Assembly: GCA_023411645.1 (NCBI GenBank)
Contig: JAEYON010000083.1
Span: 1-7,170 of the forward strand
DNA: 7,170 nucleotides
Source of the DNA: Bacillota bacterium
Lineage (GTDB): Bacteria > Bacillota > Clostridia > Acetivibrionales > DTU013
Reading direction: 5' to 3'
The position numbers and the translations under genes were made by a program. Position 1 is the stretch's first letter. Every line of letters begins with the position of its first letter. Below are positions 1 through 6,688 of the stretch, one piece after another. The notes under the pieces were generated by a model. It made no database searches and was not told where the DNA came from. It saw only the letters and a list, made by a program, of their open reading frames with translations.

Positions 1-49
1 GCAGGATCAAGTTAAAAGCTATATAATTGAATTGAAAATTATTTATACA

Positions 50-57
50 GGGAAGGA
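50..57 (+). promoter_or_regulatory. Ribosome binding site deciding the glgB start
   Basis: GGGAAGGA is the only purine-rich site before glgB. It touches the ATG at 58, which leaves no room for initiation there, but it lies 12 bases before the in-frame ATG at 70. That spacing is long but workable. It favours a protein four residues shorter than the longest open frame. Confidence 0.55.
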
Positions 58-69
58 ATGCGAATAAGC

Positions 70-2007
70 ATGAATCCTCATGAATATGATTCTTCATCTC
101 CGTTTATCACTAGCTTTGACCTGCACCTGTTCAATGAAGGAACTCACCATAAAGCGTTTGAGAAGCTGGGCGCACACACCATGACACAGAACGGTGTAAA
201 GGGAACGCATTTTGCGGTGTGGGCACCATCGGCTGTAAGCGTCAGTGTGATCTGCAATTACAACTATTGGGATGGTGGAAGCCATCGCATGGAACGGGTC
301 GGCTCTTCTGGCGTTTGGGCTCTATTTATTCCGGATATCGGACCTGGTGAGATGTATAAATATGAAATCAAAACCCAAACCGGTGATTACCTGAAGAAGG
401 CCGATCCATACGCTTTTTACAGCGAGATGCGTCCCGGAACCGCTTCTATTGTATATGACCTTGACAACAGCTACGAATGGCAGGATGCGGATTGGATTGA
501 GCAAAGGGATACAGGTAACCCATTTAGCAAGCCCGTGTCCATTTATGAGGTACACCTCGGCTCCTGGTTACGTAAAGATAACAACAACTTTCTTAGCTAT
601 AGAGAATATGCAGATAAGCTTGTGTCCTATGTCGTCGATATGGGCTATACTCATATTGAGCTGCTCCCCTTAGCTGAGCATCCGCTGGACGATTCCTGGG
701 GATATCAGGTAACCGGCTATTATTCGGTAACAAGCCGATATGGCCGTCCTGAGGATTTTATGTGTCTGGTTGATGAATGCCATAAGCATGGCATTGGTGT
801 CATTATGGATTGGGTTCCTGCACATTTCCCCAAAGATAGCCACGGGCTGGCGATGTTCGACGGCACCGCTTTGTATGAGCATAAAGACCCTCGTCAAGGT
901 GAGCATCCCGACTGGGGAACTTTGATCTTCAATTACACCCGGAATGAAGTCAAAAATTTTCTGATCTCTAATGCTGTCTTCTGGCTGGAAAAATATCATA
1001 TCGACGGTATCCGCGTTGATGCGGTGGCCTCCATGCTATATCTGAATTACGGCAGAAAGTCCGGAGAGTGGATTCCGAACAAGTATGGCGGCAATGAAAA
1101 CCTCGTCGCCGTAGATTTTTTAAAACAGCTCAACTCTACAGTATATCAGTATTGCCCCGGAATCATGATGATTGCCGAAGAATCCACCTCCTGGCCAATG
1201 ATCACAAAGCCTCCATATACTGGCGGCCTGGGCTTTACTTATAAATGGAATATGGGCTGGATGAATGATTTTCTCAGGTATATATCAATGGATCCGGTCT
1301 ATCGCAAATTCCACCACAACTATATTACCTTTTCAATTATGTATGCTATGACTGAGAATTTCATTCTTGTCCTCTCTCATGATGAGGTGGTCCATGGAAA
1401 GCGCTCCATGATCGGAAAAATGCCGGGTGACTACTGGCAGAAGTTTGCCGGACTCCGGGTTGCCTATGGCTACATGTATGGGCATCCCGGCAAAAAGCTT
1501 CTTTTCATGGGAAATGAATTCGGACAGTTTATCGAGTGGAATTTCAAGCAGGGTTTGGACTGGAATCTACTTGATTATGATAAGCACAGGCAATTACAGA
1601 ACTATATTCGCGATTTGAATAAGCTGTACACCTCCCAAAGAGCCTGCTATGAGCTCGATTTCAGCTATGAAGGCTTTGAATGGCTCGACTGCAACGACAG
1701 CGACCACAGCGTCATTTCATTTCTTCGTAAGACAAACCGCCCCGAAGATACGTTGGTGTTCATATGTAACTTCACTCCGGTAGTATACAACGATTATGTA
1801 ATTGGCGTCCCGTACAACGCTTTGTACAAGGAAATCCTAAACAGCGACTCAGAAATATACGGTGGCAGCAATATCGGTAATCTGGGCGGGGTGTACGCCG
1901 AACACTCAACGTACCAGCAGAAACCTTATTCCATCAAGATACAGGTTCCTCCGCTGGCAATGGTCATATTCAAGCCGGAACAATGTATAGAAAGCCACAT
2001 CACGTAA
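70..2007 (+). CDS. glgB: 1,4-alpha-glucan (glycogen) branching enzyme
   Basis: This cytoplasmic enzyme cuts an alpha-1,4 glucan chain and rejoins it in alpha-1,6 linkage, making the branches of glycogen. The reading is 645 residues from the ATG at 70. A CBM48-type N-terminal domain (about residues 35-120, with FAVWAP near 48) precedes a GH13 (subfamily 9-like) barrel and a C-terminal beta domain (about 535-645). The GH13 signatures are all present: DWVPAHF (247-253), RVDAV with nucleophile Asp317, AEES with acid/base Glu370, and SHDEVVHGK with transition-state Asp438. The GEWIP, MGNEF and SNIGN stretches are also typical of GlgB. It lacks the extra N-terminal module of the 728-residue E. coli enzyme, as many Gram-positive forms do. 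An in-frame ATG at 58 directly abuts the GGGAAGGA ribosome site (50-57), leaving no spacer, so the ATG at 70 (12-base spacer) is preferred. No other glycogen gene is visible in the window. Confidence 0.97.
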   Translation: MNPHEYDSSSPFITSFDLHLFNEGTHHKAFEKLGAHTMTQNGVKGTHFAVWAPSAVSVSVICNYNYWDGGSHRMERVGSSGVWALFIPDIGPGEMYKYEIKTQTGDYLKKADPYAFYSEMRPGTASIVYDLDNSYEWQDADWIEQRDTGNPFSKPVSIYEVHLGSWLRKDNNNFLSYREYADKLVSYVVDMGYTHIELLPLAEHPLDDSWGYQVTGYYSVTSRYGRPEDFMCLVDECHKHGIGVIMDWVPAHFPKDSHGLAMFDGTALYEHKDPRQGEHPDWGTLIFNYTRNEVKNFLISNAVFWLEKYHIDGIRVDAVASMLYLNYGRKSGEWIPNKYGGNENLVAVDFLKQLNSTVYQYCPGIMMIAEESTSWPMITKPPYTGGLGFTYKWNMGWMNDFLRYISMDPVYRKFHHNYITFSIMYAMTENFILVLSHDEVVHGKRSMIGKMPGDYWQKFAGLRVAYGYMYGHPGKKLLFMGNEFGQFIEWNFKQGLDWNLLDYDKHRQLQNYIRDLNKLYTSQRACYELDFSYEGFEWLDCNDSDHSVISFLRKTNRPEDTLVFICNFTPVVYNDYVIGVPYNALYKEILNSDSEIYGGSNIGNLGGVYAEHSTYQQKPYSIKIQVPPLAMVIFKPEQCIESHIT

Positions 2008-2061
2008 ACCTCTTCTTCGGCAGTAATTAAGCCATCTTGCTTCTTCACCGGTGACCAGTAT

Positions 2062-2086
2062 GCCGGCGTGCTTCTTTATTGCCGGC
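2062..2086. repeat. GCCGGC inverted repeat (short GC-rich hairpin)
   Basis: GCCGGC at 2062-2067 can pair with GCCGGC at 2081-2086 around a 13-base loop, 55 bases past the glgB stop. Each arm is itself a palindrome. Neither strand has a T-run after the stem, so this is at best a weak or factor-assisted end for glgB, or an RNA 3'-end stabiliser. Confidence 0.35.
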
Positions 2087-2115
2087 CATTAAGCTGTCGT
2101 ATATCCAAGTGCATT

Positions 2116-2158
2116 ATAAAAAAGCTGCATAATAGTCGTAATAACCAGTATGCAGCTT
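2116..2158 (-). terminator. Intrinsic terminator for the nfeD-floA unit
   Basis: The arms AAGCTGCAT (2122-2130) and ATGCAGCTT (2150-2158) are perfect 9-base inverted repeats around a 19-base loop. Read on the minus strand, the second arm runs into a row of six T's (plus-strand A's 2118-2123, two of them within the stem), the form of a Rho-independent terminator. It starts 15 bases after the stop of the small gene at 2174. No T-run follows on the plus strand, so it should act only leftward. The loop is longer than usual, the main reason for doubt. Confidence 0.7.
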
Positions 2159-2173
2159 GAAAATGTTCAAATA

Positions 2174-2383
2174 CTACCTTCGACCTCTTTTTAGACATTT
2201 CGGCTTCCCAAGCACTTCAGCCATCACAATAGCATTAAGCAGGCCTTCATTCGAGAAATCCAGTCTTAAAGCTGACCTGGTTGATCGCTGCTCCAGCTTT
2301 ACTTTTGGGGCTTCTTCCGATTTTTCTGGCATAAGTCTTTTTATACTATTGTCATTTTTTCCGGCTGCACCTGATCGAGCCAT
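2174..2383 (-). CDS. Small basic protein at the end of the nfeD-floA unit, function unknown
   Basis: This 69-residue protein is not one I can name. It has no membrane segment or signal peptide. It is strongly basic (16 Lys/Arg against 8 Asp/Glu). The N-terminal half is polar and probably disordered; the C-terminal half (about 37-69) looks more ordered, with a short amphipathic stretch (FSNEGLLNAIVMAEVLGKPK, 43-62) and a basic end (CLKRGRR). It is supported as a real gene by its ribosome site AAGAAAGGA (2392-2400), eight bases before the ATG, by its place 42 bases after floA on the same strand, and by the terminator just after its stop. B. subtilis also has a small gene (yqfB) after floA, but I cannot show homology. 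A role with FloA/NfeD is inferred from position only. Confidence 0.72.
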   Translation of the reverse strand: MARSGAAGKNDNSIKRLMPEKSEEAPKVKLEQRSTRSALRLDFSNEGLLNAIVMAEVLGKPKCLKRGRR

Positions 2384-2425
2384 AGCAATGTTCCTTTCTT
2401 ATTAATTCCAATGTCCCTTTCCTTC

Positions 2426-3418
2426 TTACTTTCTTGCGCCGTCCTCAGACACAGCGGGCCTATTTATTTTTGCTATAGACTCCCGCATTTGTGAATCAGA
2501 AATGATATTTTGCATGTTATAATAATCCATAACACCCAGCTTGCCGCTATTGAGGGCATTTGCCATAGCTTTTGGCACCTCGGCTTCGGATTCAACCACT
2601 TTTGCACGCATTTCCTGCACCAAAGCAATCATTTCCTGTTCCTTCGCCACTGCCATCGCGCGTCTTTCTTCAGCTCTTGCCTGCGCGATGTTTTTATCTG
2701 CCTCGGCCTGCAGTGTTTGAAGCTGTGCGCCAATGTTTCTGCCTACATCAACATCCGCAATATCTATTGATAATATTTCAAATGCAGTCCCTGCATCAAG
2801 TCCTTTGTCCAATACTGTCTGAGAAATCAAATCCGGATTTTCAAGTACATCCGTATGGGATAATGAACTGCCTACCGTTGTGACAATACCTTCTCCAACC
2901 CTGGCAATAATCGTTGCTTCCCCGGCTCCGCCGATCAGTCTGTCGAGATTGGTTCTCACTGTAACTCTGGCTTTTACTATAAGCTCAATTCCGTCCTTCG
3001 CCATCGCAGATATATTAGGAGTTTCGATGACCTTGGGGTTTACGCTCATCTTTACGGCCTCAAAAACATCCCTGCCTGCCAGATCAATAGCTGCAGCTCT
3101 TACAAAATGAAGATCCAAATCAGCTCTGAAAGCAGCAATAAGAGCATTTACGACCCTGTCCACATTTCCTCCTGCCAGTAGGTGCGCCTCTAATTGATTT
3201 ACACTAACGTCGAGTCCGGCCTTGGAAGCTTTGATCATTGGCAGGATTATCTTTGCGGGGCTGACCCTTCGAAGTCTCATCCCAATTAACGTAAAAATAC
3301 TTACGCGAACGCCTGCCGCTGCAGCTGATATCCAAAGACCCACCGGTATAAAATTAAAAAATAAGAAAAGTACCACTAAGACGACAATGATGATAAAAGA
3401 AATGAAAAATGCTTCCAT
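2426..3418 (-). CDS. floA: Flotillin-like protein FloA
   Basis: FloA is a membrane-bound scaffold of the SPFH/flotillin class that organises functional membrane microdomains and influences membrane fluidity and the activity of membrane-associated proteins. The 330 residues match the family length. A hydrophobic N-terminus (about 4-28, then 30-47) forms the membrane anchor or hairpin and is followed by the family's GMRLRRVSP stretch (46-54). An SPFH-like core covers about 60-225. An Ala/Glu-rich coiled coil (about 232-285, including the AEADKNIAQARAEERRA stretch) serves oligomerisation in flotillins, and the tail contains the MDYYNMQNI segment typical of FloA. The ATG at 3418 has a good ribosome site, GAAAGGGG (3428-3435), with a nine-base spacer. 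It follows nfeD by 57 bases, the usual pairing, and precedes a small gene by 42 bases. In B. subtilis this pair is under sigma-W; I see no convincing sigma-W promoter here. Confidence 0.97.
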   Translation of the reverse strand: MEAFFISFIIIVVLVVLFLFFNFIPVGLWISAAAAGVRVSIFTLIGMRLRRVSPAKIILPMIKASKAGLDVSVNQLEAHLLAGGNVDRVVNALIAAFRADLDLHFVRAAAIDLAGRDVFEAVKMSVNPKVIETPNISAMAKDGIELIVKARVTVRTNLDRLIGGAGEATIIARVGEGIVTTVGSSLSHTDVLENPDLISQTVLDKGLDAGTAFEILSIDIADVDVGRNIGAQLQTLQAEADKNIAQARAEERRAMAVAKEQEMIALVQEMRAKVVESEAEVPKAMANALNSGKLGVMDYYNMQNIISDSQMRESIAKINRPAVSEDGARK

Positions 3419-3475
3419 TACAATTAACCCCTTTCAACTAAGCTTGTTTTATAGTATTTCACATCTCTGAATATA

Positions 3476-3982
3476 CTACACGCTGGGTTTTTGTCTCACA
3501 ATGACCTTATTCCCTTCTACTTTAGTAATAATCACTGTTGAATTCTTTGGGATAAACTCGCCCTCTGAGATAACATCCAGTCTGATCCCTGAAAAGTCCA
3601 CAGTGCCAGAAGGCCTCAAGGCAGTGATTGCAGTACCCTCGCTGCCGATAAAATAACTCAGATCGCTTCCTGCTGAAAACCTTACATCATCCTCCAGTGA
3701 ATCACTTAAAACCAAACGCCTTGACAGCCCGCCCTTTGATACGGACTGTAAAACCAGCATAAGTGCCACCCCGAGTATAGCCAGAATAATAATAATCATT
3801 ATCAACGCCTGAAGAAGTGTATCCGCGCTCAGGACCACACCGACAGCCAGAAGTATTACACCAATGATACCCGGTACACCAAATCCCGGGATATTCATCT
3901 CAATAATCACTAAGACAAGGCCTACTATGACACATAGTAATGGGATCCAGTTTAGTTCGACAAACAGCAATAAAGAATCCAC
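3476..3982 (-). CDS. nfeD: NfeD-like membrane protein, short form
   Basis: NfeD proteins are membrane partners of stomatin/flotillin-class proteins, and their genes are typically adjacent. This is the short form, about 168 residues, without the N-terminal ClpP-like serine protease domain of long NfeD. Three hydrophobic segments can be seen (about residues 12-28, 33-52 and 57-79, counted from the GTG at 3982), with the conserved E-x-x-x-PGFG-x-PG turn between the first two. A soluble C-terminal OB-fold domain (about 112-165) carries the family pattern EGTA...LRPSGTV...G.RLDV.SEGEFI. The open frame continues to a GTG at 3991, but that codon lies inside the ribosome site GAGGTGG; the GTG at 3982, five bases after it, is the better start. 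floA follows after 57 bases, so co-transcription is very likely. Confidence 0.93.
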   Translation of the reverse strand: MDSLLLFVELNWIPLLCVIVGLVLVIIEMNIPGFGVPGIIGVILLAVGVVLSADTLLQALIMIIIILAILGVALMLVLQSVSKGGLSRRLVLSDSLEDDVRFSAGSDLSYFIGSEGTAITALRPSGTVDFSGIRLDVISEGEFIPKNSTVIITKVEGNKVIVRQKPSV

Positions 3983-3987
3983 GTTAA

Positions 3988-3994
3988 CCACCTC
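3988..3994 (-). promoter_or_regulatory. Ribosome binding site that decides the nfeD GTG start
   Basis: On the minus strand GAGGTGG is followed by TTAAC and then GTG (3982-3980). Its own GTG at 3991 is in frame but lies within the ribosome site and so cannot be served by it. The site therefore picks the second GTG and shortens NfeD by three residues. No ATG lies nearby in frame. Confidence 0.65.
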
Positions 3995-4022
3995 AATTCA
4001 CACATGCCTTTGTCAATCTATC

Positions 4023-4063
4023 TATAATATATATATTATACGTCAATTCGAACATATTAGGAA
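4023..4063 (-). promoter_or_regulatory. Candidate promoter for the nfeD-floA unit, with an 18-base AT palindrome
   Basis: On the minus strand a perfect -10 hexamer TATAAT (4040-4035) lies 17 bases after TTCCTA (4063-4058), which matches the TTGACA consensus at only three of six bases. The -10 is the first part of a perfect 18-base palindrome, TATAATATATATATTATA (4023-4040). Transcription would start within or just after the palindrome, about 45-50 bases before the nfeD start. The perfect -10 and the location between genes support it; the poor -35 and the AT-rich composition, which produces TATAAT by chance, weaken it. Confidence 0.35.
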
Positions 4064-4084
4064 TACTTCAACGCACCCAGATGA

Positions 4085-6619
4085 TTAGTTAATTATAACG
4101 CTGCCCTTCTCTTTCAAATCTTTCATTGCATTCGCCTTAATCATTCCGTTGGAAAGCGTAAACAAATCATCCCCGATATAAAGGATTCTCTTAATGTTTT
4201 TATCACTGTTGTACCAACTGTTTCCGGCCTTCTTGTATTCCTCATCCGAAATGTGAGTTATTCTGCCTTTCAGTTGAAATCCCTTTTTAATGTCAAGTTG
4301 ATACACCAGCGCTCCCTGGAATGTGAACTCTCCGTATTGAAGTAAATCCATCTTCACTTTTTCGGAGCTATCCCTAATCTCCATCAGCGTTACCGGGAAG
4401 GCCAGCAGGTTCTTTTCCTTTGAGAACAGAAGCGACTTGTGGTTAGTGAGCAACTCCGAATCAGTTCCCCTGTCGCCAATATTCTCAGAAAATTTCTGTA
4501 TGGGATTGCTGACATCAGCCACATCAAACAAAGCAACCTTCATGCCAAGATAATATGCCTGCCCTTTTATTTCGACCGTATCCTTGCCGAAGCCAATTAT
4601 GTGGTTCTCATCGTACGGATGCAGATAATCACTGTATCCAGGAATCTTTAACGCTCCAAGAATGGCAGGTTTTTCAGGATTCTTCAGATCGATCACAAAT
4701 AATGGATCGACAGTTTTAAAGGTTACCACATACGCCCTGTCCCCCATAAAGCGGACAGAATATATCTTCTCACCCGGCGCCATATCCTCTAACCGGCCGG
4801 TAATGGAAAGCATACTATCCAGAACATACAGTGCGTTTCTAGAGATCCTTTCATCAGTCGCCCACATATCACCCTTTGTGGTGGCAATACGGAAGGTATT
4901 CTCCTGTTCATCCATGGAGAATTGATTCAGGATGATCCCCGGAACCTCTCCCTTGCACAGGTATGTCAGCTGCGCGTCCTTCATTGCAAATTTATACAGC
5001 TGCGTCACCTCTTCGCGAACAGATTTGCCGGCAACTCTGGCATAATCAGATACTGCCACGTAAAGATTTTCAGTTGACGCATAGATGTTCTGGCCCGCAC
5101 CTAGATAGGTCGAAACATTGGCGGCCTCATTCCCTTCAACATTAATTCCGGCGACGATCATATAGTTGTTATGAATTGTTGATGGGAAATACCGTATGGA
5201 CTCATACCCGATATTAACAAAATCCTCCTTAAGTGCTGTATCTCGATAGGATGGTGTAATATTCATTTCATTGTTTTGAATACGGTAATAATTTATCTGG
5301 TCATTGGCGATAAGATAAAGCGCCGGACCAACCTTCCTGGACGAAACATAGTTCCCCTCAAGCTCAACCTCACGCAGCAGCTTCAGGTTTTCTCTGTCGG
5401 ACATGTCGTAAATGAGCACCTTTACACTTCCTTGCGAATACCGCGGAGCCGGATATACTTCTTTCCGGATCCCATCCTCCATGATCCTTATAGGATAGGA
5501 TGCTATCGAGGAGCCAATGACAATAAGCCTTTGATCGTGCAGATACAGTTCCTGCGGGTATAGGTTCTTCTCTGTAAACGCAAGAGTGCTGACGACTTTC
5601 ATGTTCTCAGGCGCATCTACCTTCGTGATGACGACTCTCTCCCTATTGACCTGATAGATATAATTTCCGTCTGTTTTTACGATGTCGCCTTCATCCACGC
5701 CCTGTACCTGAACATTGGTGATCGAGTAATCATCCTGGTAGCCCGTCTCGGGTATTGACTCTGATTCCGCTGCCTGCAAACCATCGGAAGCAGACGTTTT
5801 TGCCTTCGACGGCAACGCCTCATTTGCCGTCACAGATTCCTGAGTAGCTGCCATATCGGGCATATCCATCAGGATAGTGTTTTCATCCATCCCTTTGATG
5901 ATATTTGAGCCCATTCTACGGCCTTCTTCGAGCAGACTTACCAGCTTGTCATAAGATTCAACTGCCGGAAGATAACTCAGCTTCCGGATCCAGTCGTTGA
6001 TCAATTCTTTATCTTTAGCCTTGTCAAAAGCATTCTCTTCATCACTTATAATAATTAGGCCACGGTCATAGAATGCCTTTTTACCAAGAATCTTCACAAA
6101 CGTATCCAGCGGGACAAAGGTTCTTCCCTTATATGCCTGCGCTGCTGCACCCAGATCAAGCTTCGACTGCCCGGCGGTCATTTTGTCACTGCCCTGTGTG
6201 AAATGATAGCTTTTACCGTCTAGTACTATGGTGGCAGTGAATGTTTTCTGATCCCATCTTACAACCCCGCCCAGGCTTTCTGCAATAAACCTTATTGGAA
6301 CCATTTCAACGTTGTCGATAATCACGGGAGTGACTTCAATATTGCCTGGGTCTATCTGTGTCTGTACACCACCTACATATGCCAGAGGACTTCCTACATA
6401 TAAAAAAATGTCTTCATCAACACCTACTTTAGTATTATCTGCTGCGGCGAATGTTCCGACATTTTCCACGGAATATCCTGTGCCTTTTCCTGCGGTATTA
6501 TCAGCGGTATTTTCTGCGGTAAACGGCGTTGATGTCTGTGAAAATGAGGTAAACGCAACCATAGTAATTATAATGGTCATCACCACAAAAACAACTATAA
6601 TTCTCACGCTTTTTATCAT
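4085..6619 (-). CDS. Secreted/membrane-anchored protein with copper-amine-oxidase-like N domain and C-terminal beta-propeller
   Basis: This 844-residue protein is probably exported and held at the cell envelope. Its N-terminus has basic residues (Lys3, Arg6) and one hydrophobic segment (about 7-23) without an obvious cleavage site, so a signal anchor is as likely as a signal peptide. A Thr/Asn-rich stretch (about 29-65) leads to a domain like the 'copper amine oxidase N-terminal' family (about 70-193), with the half-repeats MVPIRFIAESLGG...W and TFVPLDTFVKILG. Despite the name, these domains carry no copper site and act as stalk-like surface modules. A polar linker (about 255-295) follows, then a beta-propeller domain (about 296-840) opened by the family signature NVQVQGVDEGDIVKTDG (302-318). 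Ligand and role are unknown. The ATG at 6619 has an excellent ribosome site, GGGAGG (6628-6633), with an eight-base spacer. It lies 69 bases after the upstream gene and 102 bases before nfeD. Confidence 0.9.
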   Translation of the reverse strand: MIKSVRIIVVFVVMTIIITMVAFTSFSQTSTPFTAENTADNTAGKGTGYSVENVGTFAAADNTKVGVDEDIFLYVGSPLAYVGGVQTQIDPGNIEVTPVIIDNVEMVPIRFIAESLGGVVRWDQKTFTATIVLDGKSYHFTQGSDKMTAGQSKLDLGAAAQAYKGRTFVPLDTFVKILGKKAFYDRGLIIISDEENAFDKAKDKELINDWIRKLSYLPAVESYDKLVSLLEEGRRMGSNIIKGMDENTILMDMPDMAATQESVTANEALPSKAKTSASDGLQAAESESIPETGYQDDYSITNVQVQGVDEGDIVKTDGNYIYQVNRERVVITKVDAPENMKVVSTLAFTEKNLYPQELYLHDQRLIVIGSSIASYPIRIMEDGIRKEVYPAPRYSQGSVKVLIYDMSDRENLKLLREVELEGNYVSSRKVGPALYLIANDQINYYRIQNNEMNITPSYRDTALKEDFVNIGYESIRYFPSTIHNNYMIVAGINVEGNEAANVSTYLGAGQNIYASTENLYVAVSDYARVAGKSVREEVTQLYKFAMKDAQLTYLCKGEVPGIILNQFSMDEQENTFRIATTKGDMWATDERISRNALYVLDSMLSITGRLEDMAPGEKIYSVRFMGDRAYVVTFKTVDPLFVIDLKNPEKPAILGALKIPGYSDYLHPYDENHIIGFGKDTVEIKGQAYYLGMKVALFDVADVSNPIQKFSENIGDRGTDSELLTNHKSLLFSKEKNLLAFPVTLMEIRDSSEKVKMDLLQYGEFTFQGALVYQLDIKKGFQLKGRITHISDEEYKKAGNSWYNSDKNIKRILYIGDDLFTLSNGMIKANAMKDLKEKGSVIIN

Positions 6620-6688
6620 ATCCGCTACCTCCCTGCTTTTAATACACTGCTTTCGAACACTACTTTTACACTATCCTTAAATAATTTT

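Larger units (their letters stand above)
2008..2173. other. Gene-free spacer between converging glgB and the floA unit
   Basis: I see no credible coding sequence here. The spacer holds a 10-base palindrome TCACCGGTGA (2045-2054), a GCCGGC pair that can form a stem (2062-2067 with 2081-2086), a 10-base direct repeat ACCAGTATGC (2054-2063 and 2144-2153), and the minus-strand terminator at 2116-2158. No hairpin followed by a T-run is seen on the plus strand, so how glgB transcription ends is not clear. Confidence 0.6.

Noticed and set aside
22..27. TATAAT hexamer before glgB as a -10 promoter element
   Set aside because: The hexamer is perfect, but the matching -35 would lie outside the left edge of the window and the area is AT-rich. 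It cannot be supported from what is visible.
2157..2405. 82-residue open frame on the plus strand opposite the small gene
   Set aside because: It has no good ribosome site, starts inside the arm of the terminator stem, and lies opposite a minus-strand gene with a strong ribosome site and proper operon spacing. It is best explained as the antisense shadow.
2880..3110. Plus-strand open frame inside floA
   Set aside because: It is fully contained in a well-identified gene on the other strand, has no ribosome site and encodes a low-information hydrophobic sequence. It is a shadow frame.
4032..4069. Sigma-W type promoter before nfeD (TGAA... and CGTA are both present on the minus strand)
   Set aside because: The TGAAGT and CGTATA elements are about 22 bases apart rather than the usual 16-17, and TGAAGT matches TGAAAC poorly. 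The B. subtilis regulation should not be carried over.
6620..6688. Terminator or promoter between the partial gene and the propeller gene
   Set aside because: I found no stem followed by a T-run on the minus strand and no convincing hexamer pair; the gap only clearly holds the ribosome site. Co-transcription is the simplest reading.
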